A stretch of DNA of 64,000 nucleotides, from assembly GCA_018907035.1 (NCBI GenBank), contig JACCIC010000028.1:2233501-2297500 (forward strand), given 5' to 3'. The DNA comes from Sycobia sp. Sy_11 (lineage: Eukaryota > Arthropoda > Insecta > Hymenoptera > Epichrysomallidae). The notes below the pieces were generated by a model. The model was not told the origin of the DNA and searched no databases. It saw nothing but the letters and a program-made list of their open reading frames with translations. A program made the translations under genes and the position numbers. This document shows, piece by piece, positions 24,800 through 35,905 of this stretch. Position 1 is the stretch's first letter. Each line of letters begins with the position of its first letter.

Positions 24800-24839
<40 letters not shown>
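24792..24839. repeat. (GA)n microsatellite
   Basis: GA array with one AGGAG phase shift. Confidence 0.96.
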
Positions 24840-25016
24840 CATCAGGCGGAAACCCTGGAATTGCAAAGGGCGCACCGGCAAGCAATATCTGCCAGGCTAA
24901 ATCCATCTCATTAGTTCAAAACCTCCGGCGCATAACTTTATTTCGGTTGTGTTTATTATCCCCGCGCGAGGATGTGTATATATGTGCTTGGGATTGCGCG
25001 GGACAGGCTCTGCGTG

Positions 25017-25017
<1 letters not shown>

Positions 25018-25051
<34 letters not shown>
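25018..25051. repeat. (CT)n microsatellite
   Basis: Pure CT array, complementary to the GA array ending 178 bp upstream. Confidence 0.97.
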
Positions 25052-25054
<3 letters not shown>

Positions 25055-25163
25055 ACACAAGCGTCAGCTCAGGCGCGCAAACTCCACCGCTACTATATAG
25101 TACGGCCATTTATTAGGCGATTTGAGCGGAAGTCAAGTGTCGAATTTACAAAGCCCAGGGTGC

Positions 25164-25199
25164 CTATATATATATATATATATCATATATACATATATA
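25164..25199. repeat. Interrupted TA repeat
   Basis: TA array broken by TCAT and ACAT. Confidence 0.9.
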
Positions 25200-25689
25200 A
25201 ATCGCTGAGTCTGCATGGAGATATTAAGCTATACAAAGGAAGGGAGAAAGAGGGATGGTTATAGAGCGGGAGACAAGGAGAAAATATAGCATGCGTGTGT
25301 GGGTGACTGAGGCTTAGACTGGGGCGGAGGGGGATGGCAGGGTGTTAAGGCCATCCGGAGTGTCCCCGTACTTTGCGCGTCCAGTCAAGCAGTTACAATT
25401 ACCAGCACCTCGGGCCCTCGTTGCAGGATGCTCGTTGCATTTGCATTTTGAGCACATTTGAATGCAGATTCCCTGGGAGAGAGATGGCAGTTTCTAAGTC
25501 TCCTCGGTCTTTTCCCTATTCTCCGTCCCGCTCTTCCACCGCAAGCACCCCGCCCGCTTCCAACCCCGCTGCCTACGCCTCTCAACCGCTATTTCTCCGC
25601 CCTCCGCGCTTTCACCTACCTTTTTTCCCACTGGCCTCTTTCTCTCGCTATTTCTCCCCTGTTTTTTCCCTTTCTCATTTATTTTATTA

Positions 25690-26390
25690 TATTTGTATTT
25701 ATTTCCAGAGAGAATAGAAAACTTGCAAAGTATGCAGCCGCCATTTTGAATTCTTATCATTTTAAACGCCTTATTATCTTATACATTCGACTTTTTTCTG
25801 ATAAGGTCCGCGGTTTCGTAGTTATTCTCTGCCAATGAAATATAGAAATATTTATTTCAGATTTAAAACAAAGAAGATTTGACTGTTTTCTAGTAAAATT
25901 ACTGCGAAGAACTATTTATTCACTCCTTATAAATAAAACTATTGTTGTCTTTTTCGAAAAGTTGAAAATTAAGGTAAAAAGTTGATTAAATTCGTTGAAG
26001 AAAAGTCTTTCTATCAGACATTCTTGACCTCGTTCAACACGAACGAACTGTAACAAAAACATTCCTCCAATCAGTATCTGGTCTGAGAGAAATTTAAATC
26101 CTTCTTAGAGCTACATCAAGCGGAATAAGCTGCTCCTATCAACATTGAGACACAATAGCGGCTACGGCAGAGACTAAATAAATCCAATTCGTGCATGAAA
26201 CAATCACTCTTGTTGTCTTTTATTTTTATTTTATCTTTTTCTATCAAAATACACAGTGGATTTTAAGTAACAACCTCGATCGCACTCATTGTAACTCTAC
26301 CTGCTGAGAACCGGAGAAAAAGTACGTTAAATGCCTGAGAGGTAGAAAAAGAACGTCAAACCTGTAAAAGAGCAAGAGGGCTTTACAGAA
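25690..26390. other. AT-rich stretch
   Basis: AT-rich, no simple repeats. It holds the full YY1/Pho-type site at 25,737. Confidence 0.65.
25737..25748 (+). promoter_or_regulatory. YY1/Pho-type binding site
   Basis: GCCGCCATTTTG matches the well-known YY1 consensus over 12 bases. Pho, the insect YY1 homologue, binds the GCCAT core in Polycomb response elements. About 0.008 exact matches are expected by chance in this window on both strands. Confidence 0.45.
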
Positions 26391-26392
26391 AG

Positions 26393-26415
26393 AAAGAGGG
26401 AGAGAGAGAGAGAGG

Positions 26416-26451
<36 letters not shown>
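26393..26451. repeat. (GA)n microsatellite with GGGAGGG interruption
   Basis: GA array of about 59 bp split by one GGGAGGGAG segment. Confidence 0.96.
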
Positions 26452-26455
<4 letters not shown>

Positions 26456-26739
26456 CGCAGAGGGAAAGGGAAATTCATGCGGCATTGTGCATCCACGAAT
26501 TTACAAGTTTAAGTACTTCCAACGGCGCTCGGGCAGCCGCGGGGGATAAAAATCCAGACAGCCGCGTGCTTTTGTATAATAAGTCAAACGCCGAGGCGCG
26601 CGCGTACTGGAACTTTGTTGGTCGCTACACCCGACCTTTCCTCTCCCTCTACCCCCACCCTATCCGCCGCGGCGGCTACGTATAGCCTATAACCGCGCGT
26701 AATGCCAAACATTGCGGAATAATTAAGGCGCGGGTGGGC

Positions 26740-26750
26740 GGGGGGGGGGG
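26740..26750. repeat. G homopolymer, exactly 11
   Basis: Eleven consecutive G after CGGGTGGGC. Confidence 0.95.
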
Positions 26751-26819
26751 TGTTGTAGGGTGAGGCCGAGAAAACGGTCGAGCGGGATACGTATATTTAA
26801 GACCGCTCGAAGGCTGAAA

Positions 26820-26833
26820 AGGCAGGCAGGCAG
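26820..26833. repeat. Short (GGCA)n repeat
   Basis: About three and a half GGCA units. Confidence 0.85.
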
Positions 26834-26857
26834 CCTGTCGGGATAGCGAGCCTGGGG

Positions 26858-26860
<3 letters not shown>

Positions 26861-26884
<24 letters not shown>
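26861..26884. repeat. (TA)n microsatellite, 24 bp
   Basis: Pure AT array, shorter than most TA arrays here. Confidence 0.95.
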
Positions 26885-26890
<6 letters not shown>

Positions 26891-27239
26891 GCTGCTCGTT
26901 TCACCATGTAAATGCAATCCTCCGACCCCCTGGCAACCCGCTCCGATCCCGCGCGCTCTTTGCGCTCCCTATACGCCCCTCTCTCCACCCACGCAATTCA
27001 GAAATCTGAATTTTGAGGAGAAAGTGTAGCGCGCAAGATGCCCGGGGGCCGAGCGAAGACAACGAAAAATCCCCTCTCGCGCCTTCTTTGGTTTGCCAAA
27101 GTGATGTCGACTCTGTCTGCGAGTAATCTGAATTTGATTTTTGCATCGGGTGTGCTTTGTAAGAAAATACAAGGGGGAGGAGCGAAGGAATAAAATTGCG
27201 GATGGAAAATAACGATTTCAGAGCGCGATTTTCCGATCG

Positions 27240-27262
27240 ACAATAACGTGACAATATATTGT
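27240..27262. promoter_or_regulatory. Sox-type site cluster with inverted pair
   Basis: ACAATAAC at 27,240-27,247 is followed by the 12-bp palindrome ACAATATATTGT at 27,251-27,262, which is two inverted ACAAT half-sites two bases apart. Paired inverted sites are typical of SoxE dimers; use here is inference. Confidence 0.25.
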
Positions 27263-27849
27263 TTCCGAATATATTTTCCGTTCGTCGATTCTTGTGTACA
27301 TCGCAGCGAGGAGCCGAAAATTTGCAAACATCATTAAATTCAAAGAACGCCGAATTCCTTGGGAGCTGGGTACATCGGCGAGATCATCGTTAAAAAGGAA
27401 GCAGCATCATGTATACACAGTGTCTTCATCTCGAACGTCGGAACTTGCGGAACTAGCGTACGAAAATGCCCTCGGAATCTATTATAGATCGCGCCCCTCC
27501 CCCACCTACCCCACCGGGGCTTATAGATATGTATACGAATAAATCAGCGCGCTCTAGAATCTCTCATCCATTTTATTCCGCGAACTTTGTTTTCATATTT
27601 CTTCTTTCGAGTTTATCGTCCATTTCAACGTATTCATCTTTATTACACATTGAAGTGTATACATATATCATCGTCAAGCGTGAACTTACTCTAAATAATA
27701 AAAAAAAATAGGGGGGATCCATCAATCATCCTTATGGATCAAAACTGTCTAATCATACATATATTAATTACTTTCTACAATCTCGAAACTCCTTTTGTGT
27801 GTATGGGTGTATATGTGTGGGGCCTCGCCCTTATCCACTTCCAGCCCCT

Positions 27850-27859
27850 CCCCCCCCCC
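27850..27859. repeat. C homopolymer, exactly 10
   Basis: Ten consecutive C. Confidence 0.95.
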
Positions 27860-28508
27860 ATGTTCTCGCGTCTTCCGGTCTATCTTTCTAGCTCGCTATA
27901 TATCGCGCGTTTAATTGCGAGGTCGGTGATACGAACGGAACCCTATACACTGTATAACTTGATTACTTATTTTAGAGGTCGACTAGACTTGCCGAGAATC
28001 CCCGTTAAATGGATTCTCAATGTTAATTGGCTCTATTACTTGCAGCTCCCTCGTTTAATATTAATTCATACGAGGGCTTAGGCTGCAGATTATAAAAGAT
28101 AGCGTGTAATTGTTAATGAAACTTAACATTTTACGTATGCATATTGAAAATTCATGACAAAGCAGATATGTAGAGAAAAATTTATTGTTTACATCTTCCA
28201 TCATAACGGCTGAGCTAATAGTTATTCTTCCCCTTTGGCGTATTTCGAACGAAATAAATAAATTATATACGCTTAGGAAGTATTTAGCGGATGGATGTTT
28301 AATATCTCATTCAAATACCATCCTTAAAGTCCGCGTGTCTTTCAGCATTATCATTAATGAGCCAACGTCCACCCAATGTGAATTTTAATTTTTAGCCTAT
28401 GCGGAAGGCTAAAATCTTTGTTCCTTTTTTTTTCCCACTAAGTAAGTGTCGTATACACCTAATTTGATTATTTCAGCAGATGAGTGGCTCCCTGGCTGCT
28501 TTCGTAAA

Positions 28509-28510
<2 letters not shown>

Positions 28511-28555
<45 letters not shown>
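28511..28555. repeat. (TA)n microsatellite, 45 bp
   Basis: Uninterrupted AT array ending at an ACGTAT flank. Confidence 0.97.
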
Positions 28556-28556
<1 letters not shown>

Positions 28557-30180
28557 GTATATAGCAATAAGCTTTGAGGCAGTCGGAATTGCGGTATCAC
28601 CCGTGTGGTTGCCCGTGGCCGTGGTCTAGGCAGGCCAGAAGAGAGAGGGTCGGCGATCCTTCTCCCCGTGAGCCGCGAGACCCTCATCCTTCAGAGGCTC
28701 AACCCCAGATAACGAACGTAACGTGGGGAATTTTTAAATTCTTTATTAGACGAATACGTGTAATTATTTAAGTCTTAACGTTAGATTAAAATAATTGCTC
28801 TTTAATTAATGCCGCTCATTTTAATTTATTAGTTTGTCATTTATAGAATTTAAGCTTCTATTTCTCGCGGCATTTTTCTTCTACTCGCACTGTTGATGTC
28901 TTACTATTTAACGAATTTAAATTCTCACGATATCCAGTCCATTCGTAATACAATTTAATATGTGTATATTTTTTTGTCTTTTATTCCAGACCATTTAATA
29001 ATTGTGCTTACTGAATAGTTTTTATATAAATAAGAAACGTATTTATTTTTCGCATCCAGTTTATGTCGGTTCATTTATTATTTATTTTTGCGGATTCCAA
29101 AGTTTGCAAAGCCCTCGGGACGCCAGAAAAATCAAATATTTTTCGACAGTTAATGTTTCGTTTCGTAATATTTACTGCAATATCGACGTGTTATGCCCAA
29201 AGCAAAAAATTGTGCAATATAGAGAGGAAGGTTTTTTTTCCAGTACTTTTATTTATTTCTGATATTTAAATTAGGTTAAAATTTCAACAAAAATTTTAAG
29301 ATTTTCTTTTATAGGGCATTCAATTATAACCCTTTTATCATATTTTTATGTTTTTCATGATTCTGATAAAGATAATGAAATTCAAAAATTATAAAAATTA
29401 TATTATGGCGAATCCAATTGGGTGTATATGTATTTGAAAAGTATTACATTTAAGGCCAATTCTTAATAGTTAATATTTATTCTTTTTATTATTTGAAGTA
29501 GCATTCTAATTCCAATATTGTATGAGTATTCCGCAAAATAAAATGATATGTAAATATTGAATCTGAAAATGATAGTTTTTAAAATAACAGTATAACAATA
29601 CTGTACAAATTTGATATATTTTATCTAGCATCGTTTTATTGATTATGTTGATTGTGGAAAAGTACGGTGTAGAAATTTATTTATAATTTTAATACATAAA
29701 TTTTAGAGGCACTTTGATTTTACACGAATAGAAATTTCCGGTATTGTTTATTTAACATTAATTACATAATCGGCAATTATTGTCAAAATAAGTAAACGAG
29801 ATAAATAGAACACGGTTTCATATAGAACAATTCATTCCATACAGATAAGATGCCGTAAAACTGGAGTTGTCGTGAAGTCAAGAAATGAAAGTAGGAAGTA
29901 ATATTTCCTGCATTCTTAAAAGGATTAAATATTTTTTTTTAACCATTTCGTTCTATTTCAGGAAACGTCCTATATCAGCATACATTAGATATGTTTGATT
30001 ATCATTACATGTTTCTTGAATTTAAACAATACTTATAGTCACAATTACATAATGAAACTCTCCGTGCGCCAATGAAATCCAGTCCTGTATTTTTAAATAC
30101 TTTCTTTTTGTTAAGATTTCAAATCGTAAATATTACCGTGGAAGACAGTGTCCATTTATTGTTAATATATACCTCCAGGG

Positions 30181-30182
<2 letters not shown>

Positions 30183-30224
<42 letters not shown>
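30183..30224. repeat. (TA)n microsatellite, 42 bp
   Basis: Uninterrupted AT array at the boundary between AT-rich and GC-rich sequence. Confidence 0.97.
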
Positions 30225-30228
<4 letters not shown>

Positions 30229-30422
30229 TATCAGTAAATCAATAAACGAGCTGCTATGCACGCGCATTCGATAATGCTGGTTCGCGCTTTCATGCCCACT
30301 CCAGCGCTCGCACGCGCGCGACTCTCGTGCATATCTTATGCGCCCGGCGCGCCGCTGCGCCGTGATTCATAACACGGCTGAAGGACCGAGCAGTAAACAT
30401 TGTTGCAAGATGCATGCCGCTG

Positions 30423-30474
30423 GAGAGAAAGAGAGACAGAGAGAGAGAGAGAGAGATGGAGAGAGAGAGAGAGA
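30423..30474. repeat. (GA)n microsatellite with interruptions
   Basis: GA array broken by ACAG and ATGG. Confidence 0.95.
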
Positions 30475-31110
30475 TCGCAGAGTGCAGGAGCCACTTTCCG
30501 CGGCGTAATGCGACACGGAGCACCCGCCGGCGATATTTATTGGAACTACGTATGCGCTCGTCGGGGCTGGATGCATTCGGTATAATGCGAGGAGCCAGTG
30601 TCGCAGGACATCAAAATGGAAAAGCGCGCGGTCGTCGAACGTAATGGATGCGGAACATGAGGAAAGGTCTGCGTACGGGGTATAAGATCTCGACCTCTTC
30701 GCTCGACCGACCGCCACCCTTCCACCGACTCCCCTCCCCCCACGCCACGTTCGACCCGAGTTGAAATAGCGTTTTTATCCCCCTTTGCTCGCGTTGTTCC
30801 GACGCAGCTCCGCCGTTCCCTCATATTTCTTTGCTTCCTTCTATACTTGCGGACTTTTGCGGATTTTCTGCCCGATCCTTCGTTCATTCGCTCTCCGTCC
30901 GTCTATGCGTCCGTATTATATCGTGTATTAGCGTTCCATAATTTAAAAACAAGTACCATCCGCGCATCAATTATATATCCTGATTAGAACTGCTCCGTAA
31001 TCAACCTGTGTAATACGATGACGAATATACATATGTAGGAGAACTTGCACCTGGGTCAGAATTTCACGAATTAGCCACGAGCAATTAATGTTCCGGATTG
31101 TATCGGGAGC

Positions 31111-31157
31111 GAGAGAGGGAGAGTGAGACAGAGAGAGAGAGAGAGAGAGAGTGAGGG
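31111..31157. repeat. GA-rich microsatellite
   Basis: GA array with GGGAG and TGAG interruptions. The pure core is at about 31,129-31,152. Confidence 0.94.
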
Positions 31158-31486
31158 AGCGCAATACGCGTCGAGGCAGGCAAGCGCACACATCATAAAT
31201 TCCCGCGTTTCGTAATCAATCGCGCATAATATCCGACACTGGCGGGAGCGCGCGCGATCCACCGATCGACATAAATAATATTCCCGGGACGACGAATCAG
31301 TATCACGCTCGCATTAAATTCCGCGCGGGGCCTGCCGGCCGAACCGAGCCCCGCTGTCCGAATCATCCCCCTGGACGCGACGCCGCGGCTCCGAGTACGG
31401 AGCAGTCGCGCGGCGTGCGTACGCATAAATTACTCCGGTCGTCCGTCGATTTAGAAGCGCGCGACCTCGGACCTCGGCGAGCGAAG

Positions 31487-31488
<2 letters not shown>

Positions 31489-31526
<38 letters not shown>
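31489..31526. repeat. (GT)n microsatellite, 38 bp
   Basis: Uninterrupted GT array in a GC-rich block. Confidence 0.97.
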
Positions 31527-31527
<1 letters not shown>

Positions 31528-31935
31528 GAAGGGGTAGACGGCGAGCGGGAGGTGGTTGGGGAGAGGGGGTAGCGAAGAAAAAAGGCCCGGAGCTATCTAA
31601 GCCAAGTGAGCGGGCGCTCGAAATCCGGAGCTCTCGGAGCGGAGGTCGAGTAGCGCGACATTTCCGTTCGGTCGAGGGCGATACGCGCGAGGGGATCGTC
31701 CCAAAGAGGTTATATCCCTCCCCTCTCTGTCTAACTCTCTCTCGCTCACTCTCAAAATATATACGGCTAAGCCCGGCGCAAAATCCACAACGCGGTCAAC
31801 GGCTGAGGGCCCTCTACTGACTCCCTCCTACCCGGTCCCTTCTTGAGGGATCACACAGGCGCGGAGCTGAGCTCGGCCCCTTCTTCGACCGAGCGCAGAA
31901 GCGGACCCGCGCGATTGGCGCTTGACCGACCCGGT

Positions 31936-31938
<3 letters not shown>

Positions 31939-31986
<48 letters not shown>
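31939..31986. repeat. (TA)n microsatellite, 48 bp
   Basis: Pure TA array inserted in GC-rich sequence. Confidence 0.97.
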
Positions 31987-31989
<3 letters not shown>

Positions 31990-32653
31990 GGAAGATGGAT
32001 GGCTCGAGATATATCGAGCTTAAAGCTTTGATCTACGCCGCGCGCCGAGCAGCTCGACACTCGAGGACTGCTATATCGCCGCCCGCGCAGCCCGGTGCCT
32101 TCCATCTCGCCCCATCCACCCTCCCCGCTCCTCCTCGGTCATCCCCGCGGCAGCAATCCTATGCACTTCCGATACGCGCCGCGCTTTCCCCGACCTGCCG
32201 GCTGGCGCGCGCCTCGCGCTCCGAGCGGCTATAAAACTTAGCGATCTAGTATACGTGTGTGTGTATGTATGTCATTGCGTTTATGTGTGCGTCGATCTGC
32301 GTGTCGGTGCGGTATGCGCATACCCCGCGCTACCTCGCCCCTCCGTGGGTAGCTTAAGCGGCTTTGTTGTCGTACAGGGCGGCGATTTTCTTTGTCTCCT
32401 TCGTGACCCGGATTCGTATAATTGGACGGGGCTCCCCCGGTGCCCGGAGTTTCCCATTTTCTGATCTGGCTTTGGCAGCCTCGTTGACCTCTAATATAAA
32501 CATTCGTAAAAAGATCCAGCAATGGGGGACTTGATCAACTGGAAAACATTTTGATCGACTGGTTTATTATGCCGTGCGCGCTAACTTCTTATTCTACTGA
32601 TAAATGCTCAAGGATTTACACGCTTGACCATGTCGTACACACTCATAGAAACG

Positions 32654-32655
<2 letters not shown>

Positions 32656-32707
<52 letters not shown>
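32656..32707. repeat. (TA)n microsatellite, 52 bp
   Basis: Uninterrupted array, the longest TA repeat in the window. Confidence 0.97.
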
Positions 32708-32709
<2 letters not shown>

Positions 32710-34013
32710 ATTTTTTGCCTCATAATATTGAGTTAGAAGTTCAAAGGAATCTAGGGGAAAAATCATGGCTTTGAAACAAGATGGCGAAATGAAATTAGCG
32801 CATTGAGAGCCGTGTCTTTTGAACTTTTTTCAAAAAAGCGAAATCCTTTTGGTAGAAAAGGATACTTCACGTGTAATTATAATAGGTTAATGTTTCATCA
32901 GAAAAATATTTTCTGTGTAAAGATAAAAATTAGATAAAAATAAAAGCATCATGTTTATATTTGATGAAATACTACTACCTTTGCTTGGCCATACTTATAG
33001 GTGGTTTTAAAATATGTATAAATACCAAAGGAAACGGAATATAGAATAATCTAGCAAGTACAAAATAAGATAAATACGGGTATATTACGGTGGCAAGACA
33101 AAGTACAAAGCCTAATGATACTGTATACTCTAAGTTGGTTAACGGTTCATTTACCGGACTTACTCCTGGTTCTTTTATTTTGCTTTCAGAGAAGAAAGTA
33201 TAAGGCGTGCAGAATGGACATTTAAATTTAAATTATTATTAAATAATATAACTGCTTATATTCCAATACCAAGTATATTTTGTCATGAATCAAAACTATA
33301 ATCATTAACAATTCGAAAATCGCAATCGGTACTCCATTTACCCTGGAGTGGTTTGTTGAAATTCTCAGTAAGAATAAAATGATAGAATAAATTAATTCGA
33401 AGTATAAAAAGAAAATATATAATTAGAAAAATTACTTAATAAATCTCATTAAGATACAGTGATGAAATAATCGTTTCGCAATATATGTTTACATACAATT
33501 TCATACAATTTATTAAAGTCCGTTAATTGAAGCATTATTAGAATTATATTATTCTTGCTCTTTCTTTCGTAAAATAAAAAGATAAGATAATATGAACCAT
33601 TAAAATACTCATCAAATTAAAATAGAATTTAAGTATAAGAATTAATAGGATAGATCAACACGATATGATTTCACGAACTTTAAACAATAGATTATGAAAA
33701 AAACAAAACATAAATGTAACATATTATTTAATTAACATTTAAATTTCAATTAAGTAATCCATTGTGGAAGAATATATAGAATCTGCAGTATATACAGAAA
33801 TGTACGTAAGTATATAAAATTAACTTAGTATAATTGTAATTAATATGTGAACGAAGATGCGAAAGAGGTAGTTTATTCGAATCATCATAATCGAAAACAC
33901 CATTACGGAAATATGAGATCCAGCAAACTTTATTGCGGATTGATGTAACAATTAAATTAATATATTTCGATTGAAAGAAGGAGATAGAGAAAGAGAGAGA
34001 GTGGCACAGTCAG

Positions 34014-34015
34014 AC

Positions 34016-34052
<37 letters not shown>

Positions 34053-34066
34053 AGAAAGAAAGAGAG
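34014..34066. repeat. (GA)n microsatellite
   Basis: GA array with ACAG near its start and AAGAAAG at its end. Confidence 0.95.
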
Positions 34067-34532
34067 CAAAAGGGGTCTAATAAAAAAACTAATAAAAGGG
34101 GAATAATCATGCCACTATTTCTTGTTAATGTTATCGCTGCGTCGTCTTTTCAACCAATAATAGCCCGATGACTACTTCCAACGCAGTTTTTAATTTCATG
34201 TTTATTTTTTTCCTCCCTGATTACGCAGGAAAAAGCTGACTTTAATTAGACAGGAGCTGAAATGAAAGAAGAAGGAGAAAAACAAAATAAGAGAAATAAA
34301 AAATATATACCCTCCAAGTCTGAATTATTAAACATTAAAAGCGGGTATGCGTGCGGCCTTGGGTGGCTCCGCCAGGCCAGCTTTCCATAAAATGCGCGAA
34401 AGCGACGGTTTAAAGAGCGTCGCTCGTCGTAAAACTCGCGGAGCGAGAAATTTTTTGCTCCATAAACTATAACTAAGTCGTTGAGGCGTGTATAGCTATT
34501 CACCGAGCGGCGCGCTCACGACTAATTCACCC

Positions 34533-34562
34533 GGGGGCCGCGGAGGGGGACGGGGATGGGGG
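34533..34562 (+). other. G-quadruplex candidate
   Basis: Four G-tracts of 5, 5, 4 and 5 with loops of 7, 2 and 2 bases on the plus strand. Confidence 0.55.
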
Positions 34563-34711
34563 AGGTGCAAACACCGAGGGGGACGACTCCTCCGAGCATT
34601 GCGACACTCGTCACGCGCGGCCCCACGTGGCTGTTCAGTGTTTAATTAGAAATTTTCGTATATCACGGCGGATCCGGTTTATACGAGGGCCGTGCTTGCA
34701 TAAGTCGCATG

Positions 34712-34732
34712 TGTATATGCATATACATATAC

Positions 34733-34790
<58 letters not shown>
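34712..34790. repeat. (TATACA)n passing into (TA)n
   Basis: CATATA units lead into a pure TA array of about 50 bp. Confidence 0.96.
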
Positions 34791-34793
<3 letters not shown>

Positions 34794-34874
34794 GCCAAGT
34801 GGACAGTGAAACTCTCTCCCTCCTCCTACTTCGACTCTCCCTTCGTGGCACTTGGCCTGCCCACCTGTACAGTG

Positions 34875-34912
34875 AGACACACACACACCCACACGCACAC
34901 AGACACACACAT
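34875..34912. repeat. Imperfect (CA)n repeat
   Basis: CA array with CC, CG and GA substitutions. Confidence 0.9.
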
Positions 34913-35355
34913 ACCCTTACAGAGGAAGGTACAGAGCACCGAAGTCGCGGCGAAAACTCGCCGGGCATGCACAGTCAATACTTGCTAATGAATGTCTTTA
35001 TTTCGTGTTTTATGGCTCTGCGTACCGAGGCAGCGGCGCGCGGGCGCGCTGAGCGACAATTCCCAACCGGCTTAAATCCCAGGCTCCCTGTACTTCGTCC
35101 TCGTACTATACGTGCGCCGGGCCGACGAGCGGCGGTGGAGTGTGCGAGGTTCGAGGGAGGGGGCTGGGTTGGGCGCACGGTAGATGCTTCGGGGTGGAGA
35201 TGGTCGCACGGACTCGGCCCACTCGTCCCGGCCGCCACTACCGTCGGCGCGCGCAATAAACAGCGCGCCAGCGCGCGACAATGCACTTGGGCGACATACG
35301 CGCGAGCGCGAAGCGGAGCGCAAGAGCGATTAGCCTGTCTCTCCCTCTCTCCCTA

Positions 35356-35366
35356 CCCCCCCCCCC
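35356..35366. repeat. C homopolymer, exactly 11
   Basis: Eleven consecutive C in a pyrimidine-rich stretch. Confidence 0.95.
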
Positions 35367-35532
35367 TCCACCGCTACACCTCTGCCTTTCTCGTGCAATC
35401 CCGCGCTGCTCCCCCGTTCGCTCCACGTCCTCCCCTGCAGTCGCACACGTTCGGGAGCGCTCTGCCGGCGCACGGTACACGTGTTACGCCCGTAGTCGGA
35501 GACCGCAAACGTCCCCCTAGGCACCAGGTACA

Positions 35533-35556
35533 TACGTACGTCCGTTCTGTACGTAC

Positions 35557-35600
<44 letters not shown>
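35533..35600. repeat. ACGTACGT pair followed by (TA)n
   Basis: Two copies of the palindrome ACGTACGT (35,534-35,541 and 35,551-35,558) are separated by nine bases and run into a 42-bp TA array at 35,559-35,600. Confidence 0.93.
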
Positions 35601-35608
<8 letters not shown>

Positions 35609-35639
35609 GAGTTTGTCGTGCCGCCGCCGCCGCCGTTTA

Positions 35640-35905
35640 CAATGGCGGATCAAGTTTGAGGGTTATCGCTGTTGCGAAAGCAGCCCGGGTGAGAGAGCTG
35701 CTTACCTTAAATAATGGCGGTCGGGCACGAGGGCGCAATCACGGGGCAGACGCGCGGCGGCACGAAATTGGCCAATCGCTTTTTCCGGTTTATGCTCATT
35801 TGCATTATATCGCTCGCGCGCGTTATATAATTTCATTAATGTAATTGGCCATAAGGGAAAGTTGCTGCTTGCTTACAAGGATTGTGAATTAATGCTAATT
35901 AATGG
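35640..35905. promoter_or_regulatory. GCCAT/GAGAG/octamer/homeodomain cluster, regulatory candidate
   Basis: GCCAT cores, the Pho/YY1 recognition core, occur in both orientations at about 35,642, 35,714 and 35,849. GAGAG, the GAGA-factor core, is at about 35,692. A perfect octamer ATTTGCAT is at 35,798-35,805, and TAAT-containing words continue to 35,905. The combination resembles insect Polycomb response elements or enhancers, but is not proof of one. Confidence 0.3.

Larger units (their letters stand above)
24590..25690. other. GC-rich block, no gene supported
   Basis: Contains a GA array and, about 180 bp later, a CT array in inverted relation, then a pyrimidine-rich stretch. Predicted peptides are low-complexity or lack domains. 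Confidence 0.65.
26390..27560. other. GC-rich block, no gene supported
   Basis: Begins with a GA array, has CpG-rich sequence with an 11-G run and a TA array, and ends with moderately GC-rich sequence that carries paired Sox-type sites. Confidence 0.65.
27560..30240. other. AT-rich stretch, no gene supported
   Basis: AT-rich except for a C run at 27,850 and a GC-rich patch at about 28,575-28,725 directly after a TA array. No coding evidence. Confidence 0.65.
30240..32480. other. Large GC-rich block, no gene supported
   Basis: About 2.2 kb of CpG-bearing sequence with GA, GT and TA arrays. CTATAAAA at about 32,229-32,236 lacks an initiator at the usual spacing, so no promoter is called. Open frames on both strands show no domains. 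Confidence 0.65.
32480..34330. other. AT-rich desert, nothing recognised
   Basis: About 1.85 kb of AT-rich sequence with one TA and one GA array. AAGATGGCG at 32,778-32,786 resembles a YY1/Pho core. No gene supported. Confidence 0.65.
34330..35870. other. CpG-dense block, no gene supported
   Basis: Very CpG-rich, especially 34,960-35,520. A 316-codon frame runs through it but starts inside a TA array as Tyr-Ile repeats and has no domain. The short frames beginning at ATGGCG (about 35,641 and 35,714) are five and 38 codons and look like YY1/Pho-type sites rather than starts. Confidence 0.65.

Noticed and set aside
29987..29999. 13-base match to the start of miR-190 (AGATATGTTTGAT)
   Set aside because: The match stops mid-sequence and no complementary 3' arm follows within a precursor length.
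32229..32236. CTATAAAA after a GC-rich block, as a core promoter
   Set aside because: The nearest initiator-like word is about 44 bases away, too far for the usual 25-31 spacing, and no coding exon follows.
33189..33368. Possible non-coding exon between a TTTCAG acceptor and a CAGTAAGA donor
   Set aside because: Splice-like words of this quality are common by chance in AT-rich DNA, and the interval is full of stops with no transcript evidence.
35641..35658. ATGGCG start in good context (five codons) and a 38-codon frame from about 35,714
   Set aside because: Too short to support. The ATGGCG words are better explained as GCCAT-type sites on the opposite strand.
34709..35659. 316-codon plus-strand open frame, the longest in the window
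   Set aside because: It begins as Tyr-Ile repeats from a TA array, ends with another such array, and the middle is Arg/Pro-rich translation of CpG-dense DNA without any domain.
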